Source of the DNA: Stomoxys calcitrans
Taxonomy: Eukaryota > Arthropoda > Insecta > Diptera > Muscidae
Reading direction: 5' to 3'
NCBI RefSeq assembly: GCF_963082655.1
Contig: NC_081554.1
Span: forward strand, 51,462,750-51,526,749
Length of the DNA: 64,000 nucleotides
Position numbers and translations under genes: made by a program. Shown here in pieces: positions 21,470 to 32,681 of the stretch (positions are counted from its first letter, which is position 1; each line of letters begins with the position of its first letter). The notes under the pieces are model-generated. The model searched no databases and was not told the DNA's origin. It was given only the letters and a program-made list of their open reading frames with translations.

Positions 21470-22885
21470 ATTTAAGCTCCACATTGACATGGCCTGTAAA
21501 TATGCCCGATTTAGGGGTGTTTTGGGATTGGAGTGGTCTCACAAACACTAAGCCCTGAAAATATATCAGCAACTTGCTTTATTCTCATATCATTTATTTG
21601 AACCCCATATTGCCATTGGCCTCAAAATTGGATATCAAATTCATTTTCTAATCTCATTTGAACTCCTTATTGCAAAAGTCAGCAAATATGTCCGGTTTGG
21701 GGTATTGGCCCTAAAAACAAAAATATTTAGTTCCACTCTCTTTAAGACCCAAATTGTCTTGGTGAGCAAATACGTCCTATTTGGGGTTTGTTATGGTGGT
21801 GGGACGTCCGGTAGACAGTTGGCCCCTAATGTTGATATCAGATGCGTGGTCTACTCCCACATACCTTTAACTTGGGCCCCATATTTCCATAGTCGACAAA
21901 CATGACCGGCTTGGGGGGTGTTTTGTGAGATGGGCGGCCACTCACTGAGTTGGCCTTGAAAATAAATTTCGGATTCGTGTTCCACTTTAAAAACCCTATT
22001 ATTTGAGCCTCATATTGCAATAGCCAGAAAATATTTACTATTTAGGTGGTGTTTTGGGGGTGCGGTGGCCCCATAGACACTTTTCCCGAATATTGATATC
22101 AAATTCGTGCTTTGCTCCCAATGACCTTTCATTTGAGCCCCATATTGCTATGGTCGTAAATTTGTCCCCTTTGGGGGAGAGGTGGTGAGAGGCGGCCCCC
22201 CAAACTCTTGGTCCCATATTTGGATATCAGATTCTAATTCCACATTTAAATACTTTTATTTAAGCCCCATATTTACATGGTCAGTAAATAAGTCCTGTTT
22301 GGGGGGTGTTGTGGGAAAGGGGTGGACCCCCAGAAACGTGGTCCCACATTTGGATATCAGAGTCGTATTCTACTTGCAAATACCTTTCATTTAAGTCCCA
22401 TATTGCCATGGTCGATAAATATGCCCGATTTAGGGGTGTTTTGGGGCTTGGGGTGGTCCCCCTAGCACTTGGTCCGACAATTGGATATCAGATACGTTTT
22501 TTTATCCTAAATACCTTTCATTTGAGTCCCATATTGTCGTGATTTGTCTTAATATATATTTGGTAGGTTTTAGGGTGGGGCAACCCCTCTAGGTATCCCA
22601 TCCGAAATTTGGATACCAAATTTTTATTTTTAGGGTACTATATGAGAGTGCACAAAATTTCGCTTAAATCACACCTTCCATGTCCGAGATCTGGCGTTTC
22701 TGAAAATTAGGGTAAGGGGGAGGGTCCGCCCCCCCTTCAGATATCAAAAAATGTACCCTATTTTCACCACGGGGTCATTTTGCAACATCTGTGAAAATTT
22801 CAAGAAAATCGGTTCAGCCGTTTCTGAGTCTATAAGGAACACACAAACAAACAAACACAAATTGATTTTTATATATAAGAAGATA
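21470..22885 (+). repeat. GC-rich tandem repeat element (element E)
   Basis: About eight imperfect units of roughly 130 bp with GAGCCCCATATTGCCATGG, TTTGGGGGGTGTTTTGGG and ACTTGGTCC...TTGGATATCAGATTCG. The distal end is non-repetitive: AGGGTAAGGGGGAGGGTCCG, then AAAATCGGTTCAGCCGTTTC, an (ACAA)n run and TTTTTATATATAAGAAGAT. The same terminus occurs in reverse at 26,335. There is no coding capacity. Its class is unknown; a non-autonomous element with a microsatellite-like tail is the simplest reading. Confidence 0.6.
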
Positions 22886-22976
22886 TGGGGTCTTAGACGA
22901 ATATTTCGAGGAGTTACAAACAGATAGACGAAATTATTGTAGTAGACCCCATCCTATGGTGGGGGGTACAAAAATG
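22886..22976 (+). repeat. DINE-like right-terminus fragment
   Basis: ATGGGGTCTTAGACGAATAT through CATCCTATGGTGGGGGGTAC-AAAAA. These are the last ~90 bp of a DINE-like element, lying directly after element E, which suggests that E inserted into it or that a deletion fused them. Confidence 0.65.
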
Positions 22977-23104
22977 TGTAGTTTAACAATTTTTATTTTG
23001 CCAAAGCGGATTGGATTATAAAATTAGAAACCGCTCTGCTCCGGGTTCAAAAATTGTCGCTTCCCCTCCACTGCTGCTCCGTCAAAAATAGGCCTGCTCC
23101 GCTC

Positions 23105-23415
23105 CGATTACCTGGGCTGAACATTTAAAAATTCACCTGTTCTGGTTGTCAGACCACATAGATATCCCAGGGAATTATACAGCAGATGACTTATGATGTT
23201 ACATATTCTAAGGAAGTTGGAATCTGTGGTTTTACTGCTAACGGCATATAAGCTGAAACTTAGAGATAGATGGTCACAAATTGGGGCTATGATTACGCCG
23301 CCCTATCTAAATTTGAAGAGTTCTACTGTACGTTGTCTAGAACTTAAGTCTCACTTGGCTAAAACTAAAGTCGCACTCGTGTCCGTCATGATGGCACACT
23401 GTCGGATTTGATATC
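23105..23415 (+). pseudogene. Jockey-like LINE fragment (RNase H and downstream)
   Basis: GACCACATAGATATCCCAGG and GGAATCTGTGG, then AGATGGTCACAAA and GTGTCCGTCATGATGGCACA. It is collinear with 51,430-51,710 of the LINE at 49.2-52.0 kb. It contains frameshifts and several deletions; the surviving 72-codon frame at 23,193-23,411 is not functional. Confidence 0.65.
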
Positions 23416-23419
23416 ATGC

Positions 23420-24125
23420 TAATAGACAAAACTCTACGACTTTAAATCTCTGCTGATGCATTCGACTAGGCCTATCTGTAGCCGTTATTTGTAATTTTGC
23501 CCTCAAGTCATTTGCTTTTGGTTAATACATTTTCTGCGTGTGGCACATTGTCTTTTTGGCCGGTTGGTCATAAGCTATAGCAGCTTGCTTGTACTTCCAT
23601 TGTTTGCTTGAGTTTGTTTGTTTTTTCGTTTTTTTTTTTGCCAGTGTCTTCTTTTTCTAAGTGTCATTGTTATGGTTTTAGATTGTTTGCCGTTTGTCAA
23701 TGCTGCTGCCGCTGCTGCAGGCCGCTTGTATTGTAGCTGGCAATTGTAGCCGTGCGTTGTGTTGTGTTGTTTGTTAATGTTTTGATTAATTGACAAAAAG
23801 ACATCGAAATACTGCCATCATCATCATCTTAGCCAGTTTTAGCGGGCATGGCATAGTCGGCATAGTCAACCGCCATCGTAGCCACCATCATCGTCAGCAT
23901 GACTGACGAGAAAAACAAAACCGCCTGCACACAATGGCCGCAGATGAATGCCAAATTTGATTATTGCCAAAAATTACAAATAATGTTGATATTACACTTG
24001 TACGGAATATTTATTTAAAGTGCAAAATTTTAAAACCCATGACTCGCCGGTGTTCGAGGGTAAATGTGAGTGTGCTTATGCGTGCGGCTATGGATGGTGG
24101 CATGAATAACTCCTACTAATGATTG
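23420..24125. other. Unassigned, simple-sequence-rich non-coding DNA
   Basis: T-rich and trinucleotide-rich tracts: a TTTGTTTG/T-run at 23,615-23,640, GCTGCTGCCGCTGCTGCAGG near 23,700 and CATCATCATC near 23,818. This texture is common in introns and UTRs of fly genes. No gene is identified. Confidence 0.4.
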
Positions 24126-24128
24126 TAG

Positions 24129-24461
24129 TTGGTTAGAAGAATGAATATTTTTACATTGGCTTACTTAAAACTCCCACTCGTATTTGGCAGCCAAGATGAC
24201 ATGCTAGGGCTAGAGATTTTAGCAAGGGATTTCCAACGATGTACGATAGGCCTGAAAGAAGGCATTAAAGATGGCCTTCTATTATATCGTTTGGAAATGA
24301 AACGACATAAGTCTTCGCCATACGATTTTTATCCATACGCTGAAACAAAACTGCAAAAGACTAGGGAACAACAACTTAAAGCCAAAGCGATTAAGGCACA
24401 AACCTTACATCATTTTACCCAATCTGCAAATTTGTCCTCGATTATACATTTGATGTATTAA
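24129..24461 (+). CDS. Hypothetical ORF, possible terminal exon
   Basis: I do not recognise this protein. The 110-codon frame is not made of repeat units and has a protein-like composition: LGLEILARDFQRCTIGLKEG, then DGLLLYRLEMKRHKSS, then a lysine/glutamine-rich helix-like segment TKLQKTREQQLKAKAIKAQ, ending at TAA. A pyrimidine-rich stretch ending in a possible 3' splice site (CACTCGTATTTGGCAG, about 24,176-24,191) lies inside the frame, so the true coding part could begin near 24,192 as a last exon. No donor, promoter or partner exon is identified. It could equally be a chance frame or an old element. Confidence 0.25.
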   Translation: MVRRMNIFTLAYLKLPLVFGSQDDMLGLEILARDFQRCTIGLKEGIKDGLLLYRLEMKRHKSSPYDFYPYAETKLQKTREQQLKAKAIKAQTLHHFTQSANLSSIIHLMY

Positions 24462-24509
24462 CCAATGCCCTTTGTTGATCTGAATGTGACCTTTATAGCG
24501 AAAATCAAA

Positions 24510-25046
24510 TTTCAGCAAAATGTTTCAACAAAATCGTATATATATAGCAAGTGAAAAGGCATTTAGTTTACCACCTCCGGTATTTACTCGTATGTTAACC
24601 ACCTTTCGTCATAATCTGGTGAGAAGTGCATCATTTATGAACCCATGGCAGCTATATCGAAATATGATCCGATTTGGACCAAACTCTAGGGGAAGTCAAG
24701 TGGTCTAATAGATACCATTCACTGCTCAAATTTTTCAAACAGAATATAGGTCTTTATAGCAGCTATATCCAAATATACACCGATATAAGCCATATGGCAC
24801 GGATGTCGAAAAGCCTAACACGGGCCACTATGTCAAATTTTAGCGACATCGGATAATGAATGAGCCTTTTATGGGCTCAAGGCCTTAAATCGGGAGATCG
24901 GTCTCTACAGCAGCTATATCCAAATAAACACCGATGCTGGCGATATGAATGTTCAAAGGTCTAACACAGCTCCCTGTTCATTCGTGAAATAAATCCTGTT
25001 TTCATGAAGCAACGATCAAGATCGGTAGATCGGTACTTCTATCGTA
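24510..25046 (+). repeat. DINE-like repeat fragment
   Basis: Begins GCAAGTGAAAAGGCATTTAG (a decayed left end) near 24,529. Units follow with GGCAGCTATATCGAAATATG and GGGCTCAAGGCCTTAAATCG, a mixture of subfamily B and D motifs. No right end is present. Confidence 0.55.
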
Positions 25047-26330
25047 TATATAACAAGTAAAAGGGCATTAAGTTCGGCCGAGCCGAACTTTGGACACCCA
25101 CCACCTCGAGTATATATATAAACCCCCTTTCGCCATAATCAGGTGAAAATTGGATAACTTAAGCACACAAATTCGGCTCGGACATTGAGTGGTCTAAAAT
25201 ATATGCCACTATTCAATTTTGTAGAACAAAATATTGCTCATTTTGGCGAATATATCCAAATATAAAACCGATCTGAACCATATTGAGGTCAAATATGGGG
25301 AGGCTCAGAAAAACTCACTGTTTCAAATTTCAGCGAATTTGGATAATAAATTAAGTTTTTATTGGCTTCAGACCCCTTATCGGCAAACCGGTCTATATGA
25401 AAAATATATCTCAATATAGACCGATCTGAACAATATTTAGATCCTCTATTGGGGGGCCCAAAAATACTCACTGTTTTAAGTTTCAGCGATATGGGATATA
25501 AAATAAAACTTTTATGGGCTTCAGACCCTTTATCGGGAGATGAGTGTATACGGCAGCTATATCTAAATGTAGACCGATCTGTACCATATTTTGGTCAGAT
25601 GTCGGGAAGCTAAAAATAACTCACTGTTCCAAATTTCAGCAAAATCGGTTAAAAAGTAAAGCTTTTTTGGCCTTCAGACCCTTTATCGGGAGATCGGTCT
25701 ATATGGCGGCTACATCTAGATATAGTCCGATCTGAACCATATTTGGATCCACTGTTGGGGGGCCTACAAATACTCACTGTTTTAAGTTTCAGCGAAATCG
25801 GATAACAAATAAAGCTTTTATGGGCTTCAGGCCCTTTATCGGGAGATCGGTCTATATGGCAGCTATATCTAAATATAAACCGATTTGATCCATATTTAGA
25901 TCAGATGTCGGGAGGCTTAAAACAGCTCACTATTCCAAATTTCAGCGAAATCGGATAAAAAATAAAGCGTTTATGGTCTTCAGAACCTTTATCGGGAGAT
26001 CGGTCTATATGACAGCTATATCTAAATATAGTCCGATCTGAACCATATTTAGGTCAGTTGTCGGGAAGCCTCAAACTACTCACTGTTTCAAATTTCAGTG
26101 AAATTGGATAAAAATAAAGCATTTATGGGCATTAGACCCTTTATCGGCAGATCGGACTATATTGCAGCTATATCCAAATATGGTCCGATTTGGCCCATTC
26201 AAGAACATAACCAGCGTGCATCAAAAAGATATATCTGTGCCAAATTTCAGCTCAATATCTCAATTTTTAGGACAGTAGAGTGATTAAGACAGACGGATGG
26301 ATATACACACGTCCATCGTTAAATAGGTTA
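25047..26330 (+). repeat. DINE-like element (subfamily D), right end lost
   Basis: Left end AACAAGTAAAAGGGCATTAA, hairpin TTCGGCCGAGCCGAA, then ACTTTGGACACCCACCACCT. About six units carry CCTTTATCGGGAGATCGGTC. The pre-terminal segment CAGCGTGCATCAAAAAGATA and a short GACAGACGGATGGA block lie near 26,290. It is cut at about 26,330 by element E, so the (GTCY)n block and terminus are missing. Confidence 0.7.
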
Positions 26331-26334
26331 CTAT

Positions 26335-27245
26335 ATTTTTTGATATCTAAATGGGGGGGGCCCTCCCCCTTACCCTAATTTTCAGAGACGCCATATCTCG
26401 GTGATGGGTGGTAGGGAAATTTTGTGTGCTCTCAGACAGTAACCTAAAAATAAAAATTTTGTATCCAAATTTCGGATAGGGTACCTAGGGGGGCCGCCCC
26501 ACCCCCAAAAACCTACCAAATATATATTTAGACCAATAACGACAATATGGGACTCAAATGAAAGGTTATAAGGATAAGAAAACGTATCTGATATCCAATT
26601 GTCGGACCAAGTATTTGGGGACCAACCCAACCCCCAAAACACCACTAAATCGGACATATTTACCAACAATGCCTATAAGGAACTTAAATGAAGGGTATTT
26701 GCGAGAAGAATACAAATATATAATCGAAATGTGGGACCAAGTTTTTAGGGGTCCACCCTTTCCCCAAAACACCTCCCAAATAGGACTTATATGCCGACCA
26801 TGGCAATATGGGACTCAATTGAAAGGTATTTGCGAGTTGAAAACGAATGTAATATCTAAATATCCCTTCTCTTAAACAGGACTTATTTACTGACCATGGA
26901 AATATGGGGCTTTAATAAAAGGTATTTGAGTGTAAAATACGTATCTGATAACCAAATGTGGGGCCAAGTGTTTGGAGTGCTGTCCCTCCCAAAAAACACC
27001 CCCCAAAGAAGAAAAATTTATGACCATAGCACTATGGGGCTCAAATTAAAGGACTTTGGGAGTAAAGTACGAATTTGATATCTATATTTGGGAAAAATTG
27101 TCTAAGGGGCCACCCCACCCCCACAACACCACCCATTTAGGGCATACTTGCTGACCATTCCAATATGGGGCTGTAATAAGAGGCATTCTAGGGTAGAACA
27201 CGAATCTGCTATATATTTTCTGGGCCAAGTCACTGAGTGGCCGCC
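26335..27245 (-). repeat. GC-rich tandem repeat element (element E)
   Basis: Complement of the copy at 21,470. It starts in the non-repetitive end (CCTCCCCCTTACCCTAATTT, GAGACGCCATATCTCGGTGA), lacks the ACAA/TTTATATATAAGAAG tail, and continues as ~130 bp units with ATGGGACTCAAATGAAAGGT and CCCCAAAACACC. It merges into a SINE near 27,255. Confidence 0.6.
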
Positions 27246-27254
27246 ACATCCACG

Positions 27255-27482
27255 GAGACCACCTATGGCGCTGAACGCCTAGGCTAAAATCCAGGAGTGA
27301 ACATCAACATTTTCAGCTGTGGTTATCCCCTTACTAATGCTCGCTATCGCTATGTGGCACGCCGTTCGAACTCGGCATAAAAAAGTAGGCCCCAGATCAT
27401 TGAGCTTAAGCTTTAGTCGGACTGCACTCATTGATATGAGAGAAGTATCCTCTGTTCCTTAATGAAATGTTCATGGGAAATT
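27255..27482 (+). mobile_element. tRNA-derived SINE, head degraded
   Basis: GCGCTGAACGCCTAGGC and a destroyed B box (GGCTAAAATCC), then the body: TTCGAACTCGGCATAAAAAA and GGACTGCACTCATTGATATG, ending GAAATGTTCATGGG. The A box is missing. This is an old copy. Confidence 0.6.
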
Positions 27483-27485
27483 TAG

Positions 27486-28130
27486 TATTAGTATATCCAA
27501 ATATGGAATGATCTAGGACATATTGAACGTATATATCGAACAAATTTCTGCGTAATCGGGTAGTAAATGCGCCTTTAATGGGTAAAATACCATAAATCGG
27601 AATATCGGTATATATGGCAGCTACATCTAAACATATACCGATCTGAACCATATGTGACACGGTTGTCGAAAATCCTAACAAAGACCACTCTGCCAAATTT
27701 CAGCGAAACTAGATAACGAATGTGCCTTTGTTAGCCGTAAGCGTAGAAGGTCTTTGGAGGGTAGGCTAAGCATCCCCCCGAAAAGTTTTAGCCCCGAAAA
27801 TATAAAACGAGAGATTGGTCTATATGGAAGCTATATCCATATCTGAACCGATCTGGGTCTAATTGCAGAGAGATGTCCAGGTGCCTAACACAACTCACTG
27901 CCCAAATTTCGGCGACATCGGACAGTAAATGCGCCTTTTATGGACCCTAAACCTTAAATCGAGAGTTCGGTCTATATGGAAGCTATATCCAAATCTGAAC
28001 CGATCTGGGCCAAATTGCAAAGAGATGTCGAGAGGAATAAAACAACTCACTGGCCAAATTTCGGCGACATCGGACAGTAAATGCGCCTTTTATGGACCCT
28101 AAACCTTAAATCGAGAGATCGGTCTACTAT
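27486..28130 (+). repeat. DINE-like subfamily B array
   Basis: Three to four units with AATGCGCCTTTTATGGACCC and TCGAGAGATCGGTCTA. A non-matching ~65 bp patch (GTAAGCGTAGAAGGTCTTTG) lies at about 27,735-27,795. It lacks both ends. Confidence 0.6.
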
Positions 28131-28515
28131 CGGTTTTTACGACGATCAGCACAGTTGTTAGAAGTGTTAACTGACCATTACATGCAAAATTTGATCCAAA
28201 TCGGACTAAAACTGGGGCTTCCGGGGGCTCAAGAAGTCAAATCGGGAGATCCGTTTATATGCTAGTTATATCCAAATCTGAACCAATATGGCTCATTTGT
28301 AATCCCCAACGCAAAAATTCAAGTTGCTAGCTTTACGCTTTCGACCGCTATCGTGATTTCGACAGACGGTCGGACGGACATAGCAAGATCGACTTAGGAC
28401 GTCGAGACGATCAAGAATATATATACTATATGAGGTCTTCGACGAATATTACGAGGTATTGCAAGCGGAATGTCTAGATTAGTATACCCCCATCCTATGG
28501 TGGTGGGTATAACAA
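28131..28515 (+). repeat. DINE-like element (subfamily C), right-end portion
   Basis: Two units, then TAGCTTTACGCTTTCGACCG, a GACGGTCGGACGGACATAGC block, AAGAATATATATACTATATG and the right terminus CATCCTATGGTGGTGGGTAT near 28,490-28,509. The left half is missing. Confidence 0.65.
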
Positions 28516-28850
28516 GGATGTCGAAGGCCCTAACACAACTCACTGTCCCAAATTTCGGCGACATCGGATTATAAATGCGCCTTTTATTAGCCTTAGACCT
28601 TAAATCGAGAGATCGGTCTGTATGGCAGCGATATCCAAATCTCAACCGATCTGGACCAAATTGCAGATTTCTTAGGGGCCTAACACAACTCATAGTCCCA
28701 AATTTCGGCAACATCGGACAATAAATGCGCTTTTTATGGACCTAAAACCTTAAATCGATAGATCGGTTTATATGGCATCTATATCCAAATCCCAACAGAT
28801 CTGGGCCAAATTGCAGAAGAATGTCGATGGGCCTTACACTTTTCATCGTG
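28516..28850 (+). repeat. DINE-like subfamily B fragment
   Basis: Two units with CACAACTCACTGTCCCAAAT and ATCTCAACCGATCTGGACCA, ending GCAGAAGAATGTCGATGGGC. No termini. Confidence 0.6.
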
Positions 28851-28854
28851 TTAC

Positions 28855-29110
28855 AATTCAAAAACCGGCCTTGATTGTCGCAGATCTCTCAACGCGATGG
28901 CTAAACAGTTGAGAATCCACCAGTTCTTGGTGCTGGATCACAGAGATATCTCAGGGAACTGTAGAGCAAATGTGATTGCGAGTCTTGGATCGTCCTTACA
29001 TATTTCAGAAGAACTGGAATCTGTGGATATGCCTCAACGGACATGTAAGCCAAGTTTTCAGCAAAAGACCCGAAGGACAACCTATAATAGATGACTGCCA
29101 GTGCGGCAGA
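28855..29110 (+). pseudogene. Jockey-like LINE RNase H fragment (plus arm)
   Basis: Collinear with 51,360-51,590 of the LINE at 49.2-52.0 kb: CTCTCAACGCGATGGCTAAA, CAGAGATATCTCAGGGAACT and ACTGGAATCTGTGG. The 65-codon frame here is broken relative to the parent. It faces an inverted copy of the same segment at 29,128-29,390. Confidence 0.65.
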
Positions 29111-29127
29111 TGGTGCATAGTCTCTTC

Positions 29128-29390
29128 TACCTCGACATCCTTACAGCTTCTGCGATATTCGTTTTCCAGCATGTTTTCCGATTAAGACGCACACAATGTC
29201 TGAGACGTCTGTCCTGAAGACTTAACTAACATGTCGTTGAGGCAAACCCACAGGTTCCAGTTCCCCTTGAAGGTTGGAGGTAGTTTCTAGTATCGCAAGC
29301 ACGTCTGCTCTACAATTCTCTGAGATATTTCTTTGGGCCGGCACTCAAAATCTGGTTGACAGATCTGCGATAGTCGAGGGCGGCCTTACG
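29128..29390 (-). pseudogene. Jockey-like LINE RNase H fragment (minus arm)
   Basis: The complement strand reads TATCGCAGATCTGTCAACCA, AATATCTCAGAGAATTGTAG and GAACTGGAACCTGTGG, then a deletion, then a piece matching the region of 51,720 (TCGGAAAACATGCTGG). It is the same family and the same segment as the plus arm, in opposite orientation and only ~20 bp away. Confidence 0.6.
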
Positions 29391-29454
29391 TAATCCATGC
29401 TAGGTACGGTACGAATCGTGTTATGTTCTTATACTCTGCTGCACATATACCCAA

Positions 29455-30487
29455 TTTTTATACGCTCCACCATAGGATGGGGGGTATACTAATTTCGTCA
29501 TTCTGTTTGTAACTACTCGAAATATTCGTCTGAGACCCCATAAAGTATATATATTCTTGATCGTCGCGACATTTTATGACGATCTAGCCATGTCCATCCG
29601 TCTGTCTATCCGTCCGTCCGTCTGTCTGTCGAAAGAACGCTAACTTCCAAAGTAGTAAAGCTAGCCGTTTGAAATTTTGCACATATACTTCTTATTAGTC
29701 TAGGTCGGTTCGGTTGTAAATGGGCCATATCGGTCCATGTTTTGATATAGCTGCCATATAAACCGATCGTGGGTCTTGACTTCTTGAGCCTCTAGAGTGC
29801 GCAATTCTTATCCGATTTGAATAAATCTTGGCACGAAGTGTTTGGTTATGATATCCAACAACTGTGCCAAGTATGGTGCAAATCCGTGCATAACCTGATA
29901 TAGCTGTCATATAAACCGATCTTGGGTCTTGACTTCTTGAGCTTCTAGAATGACCAATTCCTATCCGATTTGGCTGAAATTTTGCATGACATACTTTATT
30001 ATGGCTTTCAACCACTGTGCCAAATAAGGTTGAAATCGGTCCATAACCTGATATAGCTGTCATATAAACCGATCTGGGATCTTGCCTTCTTGAGCCTCTA
30101 GAGGTCGCAATTATTATCCGATTTGCCTGAAATTTTGTACGACGGATCCTCTCTTGACCATCAACATACGTGTTTATTATGGTCTGAATGAGTCTATAGT
30201 CCCATACAGCTCCCATATAAATCGATCTCTCTATTTTACTTCTTGAGCCCCCAAAGAGCGCAATTCTTATTCGAATTGGCTGACATTTTACACAGGTCTC
30301 CAACAAATAATTTAATTGTGGTCCAAAAGGGACCATATCTTGATATCGCTCTAATAGCAGAGCAAATCTTTTCTTATATCCTTTTTTGCCTGAGAAGAGA
30401 TGCCTGGAAAAGAACTCGACAAATGCGATCCATGGTGGAGGGTATATAAGATTCGGCCCGGCCGAACTTAGCACGCTTTTACTTGTT
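29455..30487 (-). repeat. DINE-like element (subfamily A), full length
   Basis: Right terminus TTTTTATACGCTCCACCATA. (GTCY)n block at about 29,594-29,630. Five units with GACTTCTTGAGCCTCTAGAG. Then the subfamily opening, CCATGGTGGAGGGTATATAA, the hairpin TTCGGCCCGGCCGAA and the left terminus CACGCTTTTACTTGTT. Length is 1.03 kb. The 259-codon minus-strand frame inside is generated by repeat units that stay in phase and is not a gene. Confidence 0.75.
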
Positions 30488-30489
30488 CC

Positions 30490-31554
30490 ATTTGAACCAT
30501 CTAAAGATATACTAACTTACTGAGGCCCTTGATTTCACCGGAAGAAGACCTTTGCTGTCCTACTCCCCAAACTCTTGCAAATGTTGCTGCCTGATGTTTG
30601 TGATTTATGATGCTTGTACATAATTAATAATCAATAATCTATGTACCACACATAATGAGTTGTGAAATTTAAGTTAACCCTCACGTAAAACACATAAATT
30701 ATCTGTTCAATGTGTTCATGTATTTTGCATTATTATTCAAAATAATTTTACAGTTCGATTCAAAAAAGTGTCACGTCTGGCCTAGTTATACAGATGATGG
30801 AATAGGTAGGTCTAATGCTAAATGTGAGTGTTGTTGAACGCTTCGGTTTTGCCGTGCAAAAGAAAGTTGATCAAGTTATGGTGTTCCAAAGCAATTAGTC
30901 TCAAGTGTCGAATAAAAACAAAATGTTTGATCACTTGTCTTGGGGTTTGGTGTACGCGATTTTCAGTTGTTTTTTGAGTGGTTATGTAAATATCGATGCG
31001 ATAGCGTTAGCCAATTTATAAGTTTCTTTCGAAGCCGTGAGATCACAATTACGATTGTGGGCGTTAAAGGATTACGTAAACAATTTAAACTAGCCCTCTA
31101 ATTGTTTTTACAGTTTTTTTTAAGATTAAATGTGCATAACATGTGCCAAGGCAATTAATGGAAGAATTATGTTTGTTTATAATGGTGGAAAGATGGATGA
31201 CGATTATTTCGTAATGCCGATTGGGACAAAGTGGGGAGCTTTTAGTTGGTGGCCCACCTATCGACAGCCAATGCTGTTTTACTCTTCAGGCGAGTTATGA
31301 AACTTCTAATGGATTCCAACAGTTTTTTTCCTATACTCAACACATTCTGACTATAATTTGCCTTCAGCTCCAAATGAGAATGTGCTTTCACCAAAGTCCT
31401 CCTTGAGGAGGTCCAACAAAAACACTCAGGAAGCCATGTTTAGAACACAATTTTATTTAGATTAATGTGCACTCTGCCTCACTCTCTAAAAGACGGAATA
31501 CGTTCGGAGCAAAAGGGCTATCTGGTGAAGGACATCGCGCTCATCATAGACAAA
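30490..31554. other. Unassigned single-copy-looking DNA
   Basis: AT-rich, with no repeat terminus and no ORF longer than about 60 codons on the plus strand. I see no gene or regulatory structure that I can support. Confidence 0.4.
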
Positions 31555-32617
31555 AACAAGTAAAAAGGCATTAAGTTCGGCCGGGCCGAACTTTGGATAC
31601 CCACCACCTCGTGTGTATATGTAAACCCCTTGATGAAAATTTGATAACTAATGCACCCAAATTCCGCACGGACATTGAGTGGTCTAGCTTTTATGGGCCT
31701 CAGACCCTTTATAGGCAGATCGCTCTGTATGGAAGCTATATCAAAATATTGTCCGATACAAACCATATTTGGGACGGACGTCGGGGGACCTAAAACTATC
31801 CACTGTTTCAAATTTCAACGAAATCGGGTAATAAATAGAGCTTTTATGGGCTTCAGATACTTTATCGTCAGCACGGTCAATATGGCTGCTATATCTGAAT
31901 ATAGTCCGATCTGAACCATATTTTGGTCCTAAGTTGGGAGGCGTAAAACTACTCACTGTTTCCAATTTCAGTGAAATCGGTTAAAAAATAAATCTTTTAT
32001 GGCCTCCAGATCCCTTATCGGTAGATCGGTCTATATGGCAGCTATATCTAAATATGGACCGATATAATCCATATTTAGGTCAGATTTCCGGCGGCTTAAA
32101 ATAACTCACTGTTGGAAATTACAGCAAAATCGGGTAATAAATAAAGCTTTTATGGTCTTCAGACCCTTCATCGGCATATAGGTCTATATGGTAGCTATAT
32201 CAAAATATAATCCAATCTGAAGCATATTTTGGTCAGTTGTCGGGAAGCCTCAATCTACTCACTGTTTCAAATTTCAGCAAAATCAGATGAAAAATAAAGC
32301 TTTTATGGGCATTAGACACTTTATCGGAAAATCGGTCTATATAGCAGCTATGACCAAATATTGTCTGATTTGGCCCGTTTAAGAACCTAACCAGCGTGCA
32401 TCAAAAAGACGTATCTGTGCCAAATTTCCACTCAATATCTCAATTTTTGAAGGCTCTAGAGTGACGCCGAACGGACAGACATACGGACATCATTAAATCG
32501 TCTTAGAATTTTACGACGATCCGAAATATATACACTTTGTAGGGTCGGAAATTAAATATTTCGATGTGTTGCAAACGGAATGACTAAGTAAATATCCTAC
32601 GGTGTTGGGTATAAAAA
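31555..32617 (+). repeat. DINE-like element (subfamily D), full length
   Basis: Left end AACAAGTAAAAAGGCATTAA, hairpin TTCGGCCGGGCCGAA, then ACTTTGGATACCCACCACCT. Five to six units with ATCGGTCTATATGGCAGC. Pre-terminal CAGCGTGCATCAAAAAGACG, a reduced GACAGACATACGGACAT block, TTTACGACGATCCGAAATAT and the terminus GGTGTTGGGTATAAAAAA. Length is about 1.06 kb. Confidence 0.75.
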
Positions 32618-32681
32618 ATTAGTGTTTAACTAGATCCGAAAATTCCCTTTTTAAAAATTAATATGTATGAGGGAATTTCCA

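Noticed and set aside
29695..30474. 259-codon minus-strand ORF, and similar 100-180 codon ORFs at 17,833-18,381, 37,460-37,918, 45,510-45,955 and 48,109-48,543
   Set aside because: They consist of recurring peptide phrases such as SQDPRSVYMAAISGYGPI, produced when the ~165 bp DINE-like units keep the same phase. They arise on either strand and in more than one frame, so they reflect repeat structure and not coding.
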